Assembly: GCA_009827225.1 (NCBI GenBank)
Contig: WUAI01000029.1
Coordinates: 1 to 40,740 of the forward strand
Direction of reading: 5' to 3'
Length of the DNA stretch: 40,740 bases
DNA from: Flavobacteriaceae bacterium
GTDB lineage: Bacteria; Bacteroidota; Bacteroidia; Flavobacteriales; Flavobacteriaceae
Part shown: positions 1 through 9,387 of the stretch, one piece after another
How positions within the stretch are numbered: the first letter of the stretch is position 1
Layout: every line of letters starts with the position of its first letter
The notes under the pieces: generated by a model
Databases searched by the model: none
What the model saw: the letters and a program-made list of their open reading frames with translations, nothing else
Told to the model about the DNA's origin: nothing
Position numbers and translations under genes: made by a program

Positions 1-22
1 CAGCCGTGTGCTCTTCCGATCT
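1..22. other. Residual Illumina adapter sequence at contig end
   Basis: The first 22 bases match the 3' end of the TruSeq read-2 adapter (ending GTGCTCTTCCGATCT) at 21 of 22 positions; the one difference is a C where the adapter has A, at base 4. The carA reading frame continues correctly only from about base 23. This stretch is a library artefact, not genome, and it marks a contig end. Confidence 0.95.
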
Positions 23-783
23 CACTGGTGAGCTACATACGCGATAACGGTGCCATGAATGCCGTAATCACCACCGAAGTGGATAGAATCGATGATTTGA
101 AAAAAGAGCTTTCCGAAGTCCCTGGTATGAAAGGATTAGAATTGGCGTCGCGTGTATCTACTAAAGAGCCTTATTTCTTCGGAAATGAAAATGCCACATA
201 TCGAATCTCTGCGCTTGATATCGGGATTAAAAAGAACATACTGCGCAACCTCGCCGAAAGAGATTGCTATATCAAGGTATTTCCTTACAATACCAGTTTT
301 TCTGAAATGGAAGCCTTTGAACCGGATGGATATTTTCTGTCAAACGGCCCCGGTGATCCGGAACCCTTGAAAGAATCCATCGAAACAGCACGGCAGATCA
401 TCGAGACCGGTCTCCCGCTTTTCGGAATTTGCCTTGGGCATCAGGTGATCGCTCTTGCCAATGGTATTTCAACCTACAAGATGCACCACGGTCATCGCGG
501 GATCAATCACCCGGTTAAGAATCTGGTCACCGGTAAAGGAGAGATTACATCACAAAATCATGGTTTCGCCATCAATCGTGAAGAAACGGAAGCACATCCG
601 GATATTGAGATAACGCATATGCATCTTAACGACCATACTGTCGCCGGTATCAAACTGAAAAATAAACCTGTGTTCTCCGTTCAATACCACCCTGAGGCGA
701 GTCCGGGACCACACGATGCTTCTTATCTGTTTGATGAGTTCATTGAAAATATTAAAAATTCAAAATTAGTGAAGGCCCATTAG
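23..783 (+). CDS. carA: Carbamoyl-phosphate synthase small chain, 3' part
   Basis: This is the glutamine-hydrolysing subunit of carbamoyl-phosphate synthase. It releases ammonia from glutamine and passes it to CarB to make carbamoyl phosphate for arginine and pyrimidine synthesis in the cytoplasm. The 5' end is missing: the visible protein starts at LVSYIRDNGAMNAVITTE, which is internal in CarA, so the GTG at base 28 is a valine codon and not a start. About 250 residues remain, including the class I glutamine amidotransferase domain. The nucleophile elbow LFGICLGHQ (Cys) and the catalytic His/Glu in VQYHPEASPGPHD are both present. The stop codon lies in the loop of a terminator hairpin. Its position just before eno and gltA is common in flavobacteria. 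The identification is firm; the truncation comes from the contig edge, not from gene decay. Confidence 0.96.
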
Positions 784-800
784 AAATGGGTCTTTTTTTT
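772..800 (+). terminator. Intrinsic terminator overlapping the carA stop
   Basis: A stem of about nine base pairs (AAGGCCCAT paired with ATGGGTCTT, one G-U pair) has a five-base loop and is followed by eight T. The carA stop codon TAG is in the loop, so translation would run into the hairpin. Confidence 0.85.
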
Positions 801-837
801 GTTATTACGAAAACGTTGTAGTGTTAAAAAAGCTTGA

Positions 838-2205
<1,368 letters not shown>

Positions 2206-2225
2206 AATACTTCCAAAAAAATAAG

Positions 2226-2250
2226 AACCCCGAATTTTCGGGGTTTTTTT
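2226..2250 (+). terminator. Intrinsic terminator after eno
   Basis: AACCCCGA pairs with TCGGGGTT across a four-base loop, giving an eight base-pair stem followed by a run of seven T. It lies 20 bases after the eno stop. Confidence 0.92.
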
Positions 2251-2387
2251 ATATCCCAAAGTAAGATTATCAATTACTCGATTTAAGGATTATTTAACCA
2301 AACATCAATGTGTAAATGTTAAAAAAATCGTCCATTTTTTCGTAATTTAGCAATGCTTTATTCAAGTACAACAATCAAATTATTCCT

Positions 2388-3674
2388 ATGTCAAAGAACG
2401 CTACCCTTGAAATAAATGGTGAAAAATATGAGTTTCCTATAATCGAAGGAACGGAAAAAGAATTAGCAATAAACATAAAGGCACTTCGTACTGCCACAGG
2501 TGGAATTACCACACTGGATCCCGGATATAAGAATACCGGTTCTTGCGAGAGTGCAATCACATTTTTGAATGGGGAAGAAGGAATTCTCAGATATCGTGGG
2601 TATTCTATAGAAGAATTGGCGGAGAAAGCCGATTTCCTTGAGGTCGCTTATCTCCTTATTTTTGGTGAGCTGCCAACCACAGAGGAACTGAATAAGTTTC
2701 ATAATGATATCAAAGATCAATCTCATGTAGACGAGGATATAAAGAAGATTTTAGATGGTTTTCCGAAGTCTGCCCACCCTATGGGAGTAATTTCATCTCT
2801 TACCTCGGCATTGATAGCGTTTAACCCATCTTCTGTGAATGTAGACAGCCCGGAAGACATGTACCTGGCGATCGTTCGCATTCTGGGCAAATTTCCGGTG
2901 CTAACGGCCTGGGCTTATCGAAAAAGAGCCGGCCTTGCCATGGACTATGGAGATGACAGCTTAGGATACGTGGACAACTTCCTTAAAATGATGTTCAAAA
3001 AGCCGAGTGGCGAATACAACTCTAACCCGGTAATCGTAAATGCATTGGATAAATTATTGATCCTTCACGCCGATCACGAACAAAACTGTTCTACCTCTAC
3101 AGTGCGAATCGTGGGATCCTCGCATGCGGGCCTATTTGCTTCCCTTTCAGCCGGGATCAGCGCACTTTGGGGACCACTGCACGGAGGAGCCAACCAGGCG
3201 GTAATCGAAATGCTGGAAGCCATCAAGGAAGATGGAGGTGATACCAAAAAATATATGGCAAAAGCCAAGGACAAAAGCGATCCTTTCCGTTTAATGGGCT
3301 TTGGACACAGGGTATACAAAAACTTTGATCCGCGAGCCAAGATTATCAAAGTTGCGGCCGATGAAGTATTGAACGATCTTGGTGTGGAAGATCCTATTCT
3401 CGACATCGCCAAGGGTCTCGAAAAAGAAGCTCTTGAGGATCCGTATTTCGTTGATAGAAAATTGTATCCGAATGTAGATTTCTATTCAGGAATCATTTAT
3501 AGAGCTATGGGAATACCGGTAGAGATGTTTACAGCAATGTTTGCGTTGGGTCGCTTACCCGGTTGGATTGCTCAATGGCGTGAGATGAGGTTAAGAAAGG
3601 AACCTATAGGTCGTCCGCGACAGGTTTATATAGGTGAAAATCATCGCCCATTTAAAGATATTGACTTCAGATAA
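2388..3674 (+). CDS. gltA: Citrate synthase
   Basis: Citrate synthase condenses oxaloacetate with acetyl-CoA to citrate, the entry step of the TCA cycle. The protein is 428 residues, the length of the NADH-sensitive hexameric GltA type. The N-terminal beta-rich extension typical of that type (residues 1-45) is present, followed by the all-helical catalytic fold. Catalytic residues can be seen as His265 in GPLHGGANQ, His307 in GFGHRVYKNFDPRAK and Asp364 in YPNVDFYSG. The ATG at 2388 is the natural start. The leader holds a weak -7-like box, TAATTTAG, at 2343-2350. It sits between the eno terminator and its own terminator and so is probably transcribed alone. mdh, which supplies oxaloacetate, is in the same window at 39168. 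Confidence 0.97.
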   Translation: MSKNATLEINGEKYEFPIIEGTEKELAINIKALRTATGGITTLDPGYKNTGSCESAITFLNGEEGILRYRGYSIEELAEKADFLEVAYLLIFGELPTTEELNKFHNDIKDQSHVDEDIKKILDGFPKSAHPMGVISSLTSALIAFNPSSVNVDSPEDMYLAIVRILGKFPVLTAWAYRKRAGLAMDYGDDSLGYVDNFLKMMFKKPSGEYNSNPVIVNALDKLLILHADHEQNCSTSTVRIVGSSHAGLFASLSAGISALWGPLHGGANQAVIEMLEAIKEDGGDTKKYMAKAKDKSDPFRLMGFGHRVYKNFDPRAKIIKVAADEVLNDLGVEDPILDIAKGLEKEALEDPYFVDRKLYPNVDFYSGIIYRAMGIPVEMFTAMFALGRLPGWIAQWREMRLRKEPIGRPRQVYIGENHRPFKDIDFR

Positions 3675-3692
3675 ACCACAACCTAAATAAAG

Positions 3693-3720
3693 AAAGCATC
3701 CGAAATATCGGGTGCTTTTT
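3693..3720 (+). terminator. Intrinsic terminator after gltA
   Basis: AAAGCATCCGA pairs with TCGGGTGCTTT (one G-U pair) across a four-base loop and is followed by T. It ends only 13 bases before the most likely start of the next gene, leaving almost no room for a separate promoter. Confidence 0.88.
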
Positions 3721-3733
3721 CATGTTACCACTT

Positions 3734-4648
3734 ATGATCAAACTAAATGTGAATGATGAAATTTCAAGACTTCGTGCCGTAGTTCTTGGAATTGCAAAGA
3801 GTAACGGTCCTACCCCTAAAATTGAGGACGCCTACGACCCCAATTCAGCTATGTATATCAAGGCCGGAAATTATCCGAAGGAAGAAGATATGATTCCAGA
3901 AATGGAAGCTGTGGCAAAGGTATTTGAAAAGTATGATGTCCAGGTGTATCGTCCGGAATTGATCGAAGATTGTAACCAAATATTTGCTCGTGATATAGCG
4001 TTTGTGATTGGTGATAAGATGGTGAAGTCGAATATTCTCCCGGATAGGGAAGAAGAAATCGACGCCATAGAATATATATGGTCTCAAATCCCAAAGGAGA
4101 AACGAATTGTATTACCTGAAGAGGCCCATGTGGAAGGTGGAGATGTGATGCCATGGGGTGATTACATTTTCGTGGGTACTTACCGTGGGGAAGACTATCC
4201 GGACCTTATTACTGCTCGAACCAATATGAAAGCGGTGGAAGCACTTCAGGCCGAATTTCCCGACAAAATTGTGAAATCATTTAACCTCTGTAAATCCAAT
4301 ACCGTTCCTGAGGAGAATGCGTTGCATTTGGATTGTTGTTTTCAGCCTTTAGGAAAAGGTAAGGCTATCATTCAGAAGGACGGTTTCCTTGAACAGGAAG
4401 AGTATGAATGGCTAATCAATTATTTCGGCGAGGCCAACTGTTTTCATATTACGAGTTATGAAATGTTCCAGATGTTCTCGAATGTATTTTCAATTTCAGA
4501 AGATGTGGTTATTTCTGAAAAGAACTTCACACGATTGAACGACTGGCTTCGTTCCCAGGGCTTTACAGTGGAAGAGGTTCCTTACTCCGAGATCGCCAAG
4601 CAAGGTGGGCTGCTGCGTTGCAGCACGATGCCATTGATCAGAGATTGA
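3734..4648 (+). CDS. DDAH/amidinotransferase-superfamily protein
   Basis: This is a guanidino-group-modifying enzyme of the beta/alpha-propeller superfamily that includes dimethylarginine dimethylaminohydrolase, arginine deiminase and glycine amidinotransferase. These use a Cys-His-Glu/Asp set to attack the guanidino carbon. The protein is 304 residues from the ATG at 3734 (MIKLNVNDEISRLRAVVLG); an in-frame ATG at 3722 would add four residues but directly touches the gltA terminator. Visible motifs are QIFARD (to residue 87), HVEGGDV (residues 133-138), the catalytic His in LHLDCCF near 198, and Cys296 in GGLLRCSTMP. The exact substrate (arginine, methylarginine, citrulline-like or other) cannot be told from sequence. 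It ends two bases from the convergent beta-propeller gene. CtlX, of the same superfamily, lies 1.6 kb downstream, which suggests linked roles in arginine or citrulline metabolism. Confidence 0.85.
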   Translation: MIKLNVNDEISRLRAVVLGIAKSNGPTPKIEDAYDPNSAMYIKAGNYPKEEDMIPEMEAVAKVFEKYDVQVYRPELIEDCNQIFARDIAFVIGDKMVKSNILPDREEEIDAIEYIWSQIPKEKRIVLPEEAHVEGGDVMPWGDYIFVGTYRGEDYPDLITARTNMKAVEALQAEFPDKIVKSFNLCKSNTVPEENALHLDCCFQPLGKGKAIIQKDGFLEQEEYEWLINYFGEANCFHITSYEMFQMFSNVFSISEDVVISEKNFTRLNDWLRSQGFTVEEVPYSEIAKQGGLLRCSTMPLIRD

Positions 4649-4650
4649 TG

Positions 4651-5667
4651 TCAACCCTTGGCAGATACTTTTTTCTTCCTGATTAGAAGTGTCTTGTAGA
4701 AAATTATGAAAATACCGAGTAAGGCGGCTATTCCGAAAAGTACCAAATAAACATTTCGATTTTCATCGGGATCTTCGTCTAGGTCTTTTTTCCTTGCAAG
4801 TGTATAAGTGTCATAATTGAATACTTCGCTTATCTCCCCTTCAGCGGTGATTTTGGCAATCCTTGGCCCGCCATATCCTCCATCCGCTTTAAATTCAAGA
4901 ACATAACTATCGCCTTGAAAGAATTCAATTGCAGTTGGAAACCACTTGTCATTACTGCTATAGAAATCTTCAGTGCTTCCCGAGGGATCGATCTTTATGA
5001 TTCGACGTCCACCGGTCTCGGCGATGTAGATATTGCCCTTGGCATCTTTTGTAATTCCGAGCAATACATCTTCGGTTGGATCAAAAATTCCATCTTCCAA
5101 TGTCATTAGATTTTCTGCAATAACAGTCGCTTTTCCATCAACACCAATTTGAAGGAGACTGCCATTGCCCACTCCTATATCCGGCACATATACCTTCCCT
5201 AGCGCATCGGAATAAATAGTTTGGGACCAATTGAACTCATGATCGCTGATCTTTTCCCGCTGTCCTTCGGCATTAATTTTCCAAAGAAATTTTTCTATAT
5301 GGAAAATGATATCCCCTTGAGGGGTATAGGTGCAATTACCCCCGAAGAATTCCTTAAAGTTGGTGGTATGAAACAAGGTGTCTCGCTGCCCGTTTTTTAG
5401 CAGACGTATCATGGTATGGTTATCCTCACCATGCGCACTTATCACATTTCCATCGGAATCAAGGTCCACATTATGGGCATGAAAGTCTTTTAATAATGCC
5501 TCCAGCTTTCCATCATGACTAAGCTTCCATAAAGTCCCTCTTTCGTTGTGGAAGATATCCGCAAAATAGAAATTTCCCTCTGCGTCGATTTCAAGACCCC
5601 ATGGAGGGTGAGCAACCGATACAAAACGGCTTAAAATGAAGCCTAATATGAGTATTTTAGTTTTCAA
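4651..5667 (-). CDS. Exported NHL/SMP-30-like beta-propeller with C-terminal membrane anchor
   Basis: The protein consists of repeated blades with the pattern D-x-x-G-N-x-Y-x-A-D/E, such as DAEGNFYFADI, DSDGNVISAHG, DALGKVYVPDIG and DAKGNIYIAETGGRRIIKID, so it is a six-bladed propeller of the NHL, SMP-30 or lactonase kind. Ligand and activity are unknown. A hydrophobic N-terminus (KTKILILGFILSRFVSVA) looks like a signal sequence. The C-terminus has one strong transmembrane helix (VYLVLFGIAALLGIFIIFY) followed by basic residues (LLIRKKK), so the propeller is probably periplasmic and tethered to the inner membrane. There is no ATG at the 5' end. I chose the TTG at 5667, which overlaps the stop of the upstream acetyltransferase by 11 bases and gives 338 residues; a TTG at 5703 is the alternative. 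The two genes are probably translationally coupled. Confidence 0.75.
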   Translation of the reverse strand: MKTKILILGFILSRFVSVAHPPWGLEIDAEGNFYFADIFHNERGTLWKLSHDGKLEALLKDFHAHNVDLDSDGNVISAHGEDNHTMIRLLKNGQRDTLFHTTNFKEFFGGNCTYTPQGDIIFHIEKFLWKINAEGQREKISDHEFNWSQTIYSDALGKVYVPDIGVGNGSLLQIGVDGKATVIAENLMTLEDGIFDPTEDVLLGITKDAKGNIYIAETGGRRIIKIDPSGSTEDFYSSNDKWFPTAIEFFQGDSYVLEFKADGGYGGPRIAKITAEGEISEVFNYDTYTLARKKDLDEDPDENRNVYLVLFGIAALLGIFIIFYKTLLIRKKKVSAKG

Positions 5668-6214
5668 TATTCCTGATGAATTTCGCAGGATTTCCCGCCA
5701 CAAATGTATTGGGGCTCACGTCCCTTGTGACCACAGCACCCGCGCCAATTACCGCTCCATCGCCGATATCAACTCCCGGGCAGATAATCGCGCCACCACC
5801 AATCCAGACATCATTTCCTATGGTGATAGGTTTGGCAAATTCCCTTCCTGAATTTCTAGCCTTTGCTTCCAGTGGATGTGTGGCCGTATAAATCTGCACA
5901 TTCGGTGCCAACATTGCGTTATCACCAATAATTACTTTCATTACATCCAGGATGCAGCAGCCATAATTCATGTATACATTATTCCCAAGTTCGATGTTAT
6001 AACCGTAATCACAATAGAACGGAGGCTCTATATAAAAATCTCCATCCGTTCGTCCCAAAAGCTCTTTTAATAGGTTCATGCGTTGTTGAAATTGCTCTTC
6101 TCCCATCGCATTTATTTGCTGAAATTTTAGCCTGGCAGATTTTCGTTCTTCCACTAATAAGGGATCGGAAGGATCATACATCTCACCGGCAAGCATTTTT
6201 TGTTTTTCGGTCAT
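5657..6214 (-). CDS. Maltose/galactoside O-acetyltransferase-type hexapeptide enzyme
   Basis: A left-handed beta-helix acetyltransferase of the Maa/LacA/NodL family, which moves an acetyl group from acetyl-CoA to a sugar hydroxyl in the cytoplasm. The 185 residues match the family length. The N-terminal helical part (MTEKQKMLAGEMYDPSDP) is the Mac domain. It is followed by CDYGYNIELGNN, then hexapeptide turns (VIIGDNAMLAPNVQIYTATHP) with the catalytic His in TATHPL, KPITIGNDVWIGGGAIICPG and the end motif VVTRDVSPNTFVAGNPAKFIR. The physiological sugar is unknown; many Maa proteins are viewed as detoxifying or of broad specificity. It overlaps the propeller gene downstream, and its start is 79 bases from the divergent ctlX. 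Confidence 0.9.
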   Translation of the reverse strand: MTEKQKMLAGEMYDPSDPLLVEERKSARLKFQQINAMGEEQFQQRMNLLKELLGRTDGDFYIEPPFYCDYGYNIELGNNVYMNYGCCILDVMKVIIGDNAMLAPNVQIYTATHPLEAKARNSGREFAKPITIGNDVWIGGGAIICPGVDIGDGAVIGAGAVVTRDVSPNTFVAGNPAKFIRNIEN

Positions 6215-6266
6215 TAACTAATGAATTATTGAGAGTTTTTAATCAAAATTTCAATACAAAATACAG

Positions 6267-6274
6267 TATTTTTG
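6267..6274 (+). promoter_or_regulatory. -7 box of probable ctlX promoter
   Basis: TATTTTTG fits the Bacteroidota TAnnTTTG element and lies 19 bases before the ctlX ATG. I see no clear -33 TTTG at the right distance, so support is partial. Confidence 0.5.
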
Positions 6275-6293
6275 TGACGAATAATAATCCCCA

Positions 6294-7250
6294 ATGCGAC
6301 AGATTACAAACACCATTCTAATGATACGCCCGGTAGCTTTTCGTATGAACGAAGAAACTGCCGTAAACAACTATTTTCAGGAAGAAAGTACCTTCAATAG
6401 TGAAGATGTGAACACCAAAGCTCAACAAGAGTTCGATGCATTCGTTAAAACATTACGGGATGCTGGAGTGAGGGTGATTGTGGAAGACGATATTCTGGAA
6501 AATGACACTCCGGATTCCATTTTTCCGAACAATTGGGTGAGTTTTCACCGTCGTGGTACTGTGGGTTTATATCCCATGTTCGCCGAGAACCGTAGACGTG
6601 AAAGACGTGAAGAGATTATGGATCGGTTGGAGGAAGAAGGATTCTATATCAAAGGTTATATGGACTATACCCCAGCGGAAGATGAAGGAGTCTTTTTAGA
6701 AGGTACCGGAAGCGTACTGTTGGATCGGGTGCATCATAAAGCCTATTGTGCCTTATCACCAAGGGCCCATGAAGAATTATTTATAGAATTCTGCGAAGAT
6801 TTTGAGTGCGATCCGATAATTTTTACCGCAAATCAGACGGTGAATGGCGAACGACTGCCCATTTACCATACCAATGTGATGATGGCATTAGCCGAAAACT
6901 TTGCGGTGATCTGCCTGGATTCTATCGATGATAAAAAGGAAAAAAAGAACGTTCTCCGACACTTAAAAGAAAGTGGAAAGAAAGTGCTGGATATCACAGA
7001 AGATCAAATGCATCATTTCGCAGGAAATATGCTGCAGGTAAGGGGAGAGGGAGATAAGAAGTACATGGTGATGAGCTTGGCAGCACATCGTAGCTTACGC
7101 TCGGACCAAATCGATTTTATCGAGCAATATTGCGAGATTTTAAGCAGTGACCTTTCTATCATAGAAACCTGTGGAGGCGGTAGTGCCCGTTGTATGATGG
7201 CGGAAGTGTTCCTTCCCCTTGCTTCGGAAGTGGAACCTGATCTATATTAA
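6294..7250 (+). CDS. ctlX: Citrulline utilization hydrolase CtlX-type protein
   Basis: A 318-residue member of the guanidino-group-modifying superfamily, resembling the protein annotated as citrulline utilization hydrolase CtlX in flavobacteria. Visible motifs are the substrate-binding block DSIFPNNWVSFH (residues 74-85), FLEGTGSVLLDR with Glu136, the catalytic His in PIYHTNVMMA (His192) and the nucleophile Cys300 in GGGSARCMMAE. The family is assigned to hydrolysis of citrulline or related ureido/guanidino compounds; that role comes from annotation knowledge, not from anything seen here. It converges with the SDR gene on the other strand, with stop codons overlapping by four bases. With carA, the DDAH-like gene and argS nearby, an arginine/citrulline theme is plausible but not proven. 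Confidence 0.85.
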   Translation: MRQITNTILMIRPVAFRMNEETAVNNYFQEESTFNSEDVNTKAQQEFDAFVKTLRDAGVRVIVEDDILENDTPDSIFPNNWVSFHRRGTVGLYPMFAENRRRERREEIMDRLEEEGFYIKGYMDYTPAEDEGVFLEGTGSVLLDRVHHKAYCALSPRAHEELFIEFCEDFECDPIIFTANQTVNGERLPIYHTNVMMALAENFAVICLDSIDDKKEKKNVLRHLKESGKKVLDITEDQMHHFAGNMLQVRGEGDKKYMVMSLAAHRSLRSDQIDFIEQYCEILSSDLSIIETCGGGSARCMMAEVFLPLASEVEPDLY

Positions 7251-8671
7251 TTAGCAGCGATCTTTCGAATCATGCCGCCGAATATAAAATAATGGAAAGG
7301 CAGCATGAGATACCAATATAACCTTCCCCATAGACCTTTGGGCCTAAATGTGGCAGTTTGATGCAGAATGTTGTTTTCATCGATATCAAATTCCAGCCAA
7401 GCTTCTCCCGGGACTCTCATTTCAGCAAATAATAGCAAGCGTTTTTGTTCTTTATCGGCCAGAATGACTCGCCAGAAGTCCAAGGCATCTCCCTCGAAGA
7501 TTTTGTTTGGATGGGTGCGACCCCTTCTTAATCCAACACCACCAATTAGCTTATCCAGGTATCCACGAATCTTCCATAACCAGTTCCCATAATACCATCC
7601 TCTGTTTCCGCCAATGGACCAGATATTCTCGAGTGCTTTTTCCGGGTTCGTCACAGGAATTGATTGTGCGTCCTTCAGGCAACCGTAGACCGGCACTTTT
7701 ACGTATTGTTTTAGTTCCTTTCTGAATCGACCACTAACCATAGAGTCCTTCCAGCTGGACACCACCTGGTTTTGGCGGATTTTTTCAAAGGCCAGTTTAA
7801 TGGCATCTTCGTAAGGAATAGGCCGAATATTCAGGATTTGCTGTAGTCGATTATCCTTCGTGATGACTTCGATCCGCATACTATCCACCAAGTTCAAGGC
7901 CAGTTTATAGGAAGTTGAGGTTACAAAATACAACCAGTAAGAAGACAATTTAGGCGATAAGAACGGAACGTCTATAATGAACAATCTCAATTTTCGGATG
8001 CGCGCATATCCTTGCATCATTTGTTTGTAGCTTAAAATATCAGGCCCTCCGATATCGAAAGACTCGTTATAGCATTCTTCCCTTCCTAACACTCCCATGA
8101 GGTATTGGATCACATTCCGAATAGCGATAGGCTGGCATCGAGTTTTCACCCAACGGGGAGTGATCATTATGGGTAATTTTTCGCATAGATCACGAATGAT
8201 CTCGAATGATGCACTACCTGAACCCACAATTATTGCTGCCCTTAGAACCGTTACATTTGCCTTTCCTTCAAACAAGATATCTTCGACCTGTTTTCGGGAT
8301 TGCAGGTGTTTTGATAACTGTTCCTGATTGGCGATTCCACCAAGGTAAACTACCTGCGTACATTGGGTTTCAGAAAGGTATCGGTTAAAATTTCGGGCGG
8401 AGAGTTCTTCCTTTTCGTCAAAATCGGAAGTAGAACTGCTCATGGAATGGATAAGATAGTAGGCTACATCAATATCTTTGGGAAGTATATTCGGAATCGG
8501 AGATTTCAGAAAATCTATTTCTACTACCTCTATCCGCTTTCTAACCGATGAACTCACAGACAGTCTTGCTGCATTGCGGACGGCACAAACTACCTCATGG
8601 CCCTGTTCCAGGAGCATGGGTAATAATCGCATTCCGATATATCCGTTAGCACCAGTAAGAAGTATTTTCAA
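7247..8671 (-). CDS. SDR-family NAD(P)-binding oxidoreductase with DUF2867 domain
   Basis: The N-terminal half (residues 1-300) is an atypical extended SDR/NmrA-like Rossmann fold: MKILLTGANGYIGMRLLP holds the GxxGxxG nucleotide loop (7-13), followed by DVAYYLIHSM, QVVYLGGIA and VTVLRAAIIVGSGS. The C-terminal part (about 320-470; FRKELKQYVKVPVYG, GNRGWYYGNWLWKIRGYLD, LDFWRVI) matches the DUF2867 region often fused to such SDRs. The substrate is unknown. The canonical start MKILLTG is encoded by TTG at 8671; the in-frame codons upstream (aca, cag, act) lead to a stop, so no ATG or GTG is available. The last strands (YWYLMLPFHYFIFGGMI) are hydrophobic and could touch the membrane. It is divergent from the 57-residue membrane protein gene. 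Confidence 0.88.
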   Translation of the reverse strand: MKILLTGANGYIGMRLLPMLLEQGHEVVCAVRNAARLSVSSSVRKRIEVVEIDFLKSPIPNILPKDIDVAYYLIHSMSSSTSDFDEKEELSARNFNRYLSETQCTQVVYLGGIANQEQLSKHLQSRKQVEDILFEGKANVTVLRAAIIVGSGSASFEIIRDLCEKLPIMITPRWVKTRCQPIAIRNVIQYLMGVLGREECYNESFDIGGPDILSYKQMMQGYARIRKLRLFIIDVPFLSPKLSSYWLYFVTSTSYKLALNLVDSMRIEVITKDNRLQQILNIRPIPYEDAIKLAFEKIRQNQVVSSWKDSMVSGRFRKELKQYVKVPVYGCLKDAQSIPVTNPEKALENIWSIGGNRGWYYGNWLWKIRGYLDKLIGGVGLRRGRTHPNKIFEGDALDFWRVILADKEQKRLLLFAEMRVPGEAWLEFDIDENNILHQTATFRPKGLWGRLYWYLMLPFHYFIFGGMIRKIAAN

Positions 8672-8732
8672 TGTCTGAGTTTATTGATTTTCAACGTTAA
8701 GGTATTGCATTTTTTTCGCATCTTTATTCTTT

Positions 8733-8906
8733 ATGAAACTTCTACGTTTATTTCTTGTCTTAATGGGTTGTACTTTACTCGTTTGGGGTCTCATCGATTT
8801 CTTTCTGCCGGCAGAAGTGGACGTAAAACAAGGCATTGCTAAAATTGTACTGGGAGGTCTTGGTCTATTGGCTTCCGTTTTTGCTAAGAACCGCAGGGCC
8901 TCATAG
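8733..8906 (+). CDS. Small two-helix membrane protein (57 residues)
   Basis: An ORF from ATG 8733 to TAG 8904-8906 encodes MKLLRLFLVLMGCTLLVWGL followed by IDFFLPAEVDVKQGIAKIVLG, GLGLLASVFAKN and RRAS. It has two hydrophobic segments (about residues 4-25 and 35-51) joined by a short acidic/polar loop, and a basic tail, the look of a small inner-membrane hairpin protein. I do not recognise a family. A 61-base divergent spacer with the SDR gene could hold both promoters, and the stop is four bases from the convergent gene at 8911, so the ORF exactly fills the gap between its neighbours. That fit, the good start and the protein-like composition support a real gene. Confidence 0.7.
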   Translation: MKLLRLFLVLMGCTLLVWGLIDFFLPAEVDVKQGIAKIVLGGLGLLASVFAKNRRAS

Positions 8907-8910
8907 AAAG

Positions 8911-9342
8911 CTACAGGTCTTCTATTCGTGTTACCGAATTTTCATTCTTGAGATGCAATAACTTCTGAAAAAACTTGTGGATTCCACGGTCTCGGGCTTT
9001 AGCTTCGATCTTCACGAAATAATTGTCCTTATGGATGCTATACTCTTCAGCTTTGCCCTTGTATAATGTAAGTTTGTAAAAGGGAATGACCAGAGCATAG
9101 GATTCGAGCAGCGAACGAAAGCCTACGATAATTCCTTTTGGACGTATTTCCACGTTGCAATAGTTCCTGTTATTATCAAGTATCAGGAGATTGTTAATCT
9201 GAACACTTGCTTCGGAAATCACCAGACGCGGAGATCCTATTCCTCCTTTGCGTATTCGTTCTTTTAAAGAAAAAGGTTTACCCACAGCCTCATCTATGGC
9301 CTTGGTAACCGATTTGTTATTATAAGAAACGTTGACAAGCAT
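8911..9342 (-). CDS. Hypothetical protein, 143 residues
   Basis: I do not recognise a family. The protein has no signal peptide or membrane segment and is rich in beta-prone stretches (RLVISEASVQINNLLILDNN, YCNVEIRPKGIIVGFR, ALVIPFYKLTLYKG, NYFVKIEAKARDRGIHKFFQKLLHL). It is probably a small soluble cytosolic protein with a PH-like or lipocalin-like sheet ending in a basic helix; that fold idea is only a guess from alternation. It starts with ATG at 9342 and lies 45 bases downstream of the CpeT-like lipoprotein gene in the same direction, so the two may be cotranscribed. It converges with the 57-residue membrane protein gene. Confidence 0.75.
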   Translation of the reverse strand: MLVNVSYNNKSVTKAIDEAVGKPFSLKERIRKGGIGSPRLVISEASVQINNLLILDNNRNYCNVEIRPKGIIVGFRSLLESYALVIPFYKLTLYKGKAEEYSIHKDNYFVKIEAKARDRGIHKFFQKLLHLKNENSVTRIEDL

Positions 9343-9387
9343 TTTTTGTTTAAAGATAGTGTGTATGCTGCCAAATTCACTTAAAAC

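Noticed and set aside
28-783. A complete CDS starting at GTG 28
   Set aside because: The protein begins in the middle of CarA, the GTG encodes an internal valine, and the bases before it are adapter, so it is a truncated gene.
6930-7030. Possible regulatory RNA or repeat in the A-rich part of ctlX
   Set aside because: It is normal Lys/Asp codon usage (DDKKEKKN) inside the gene.
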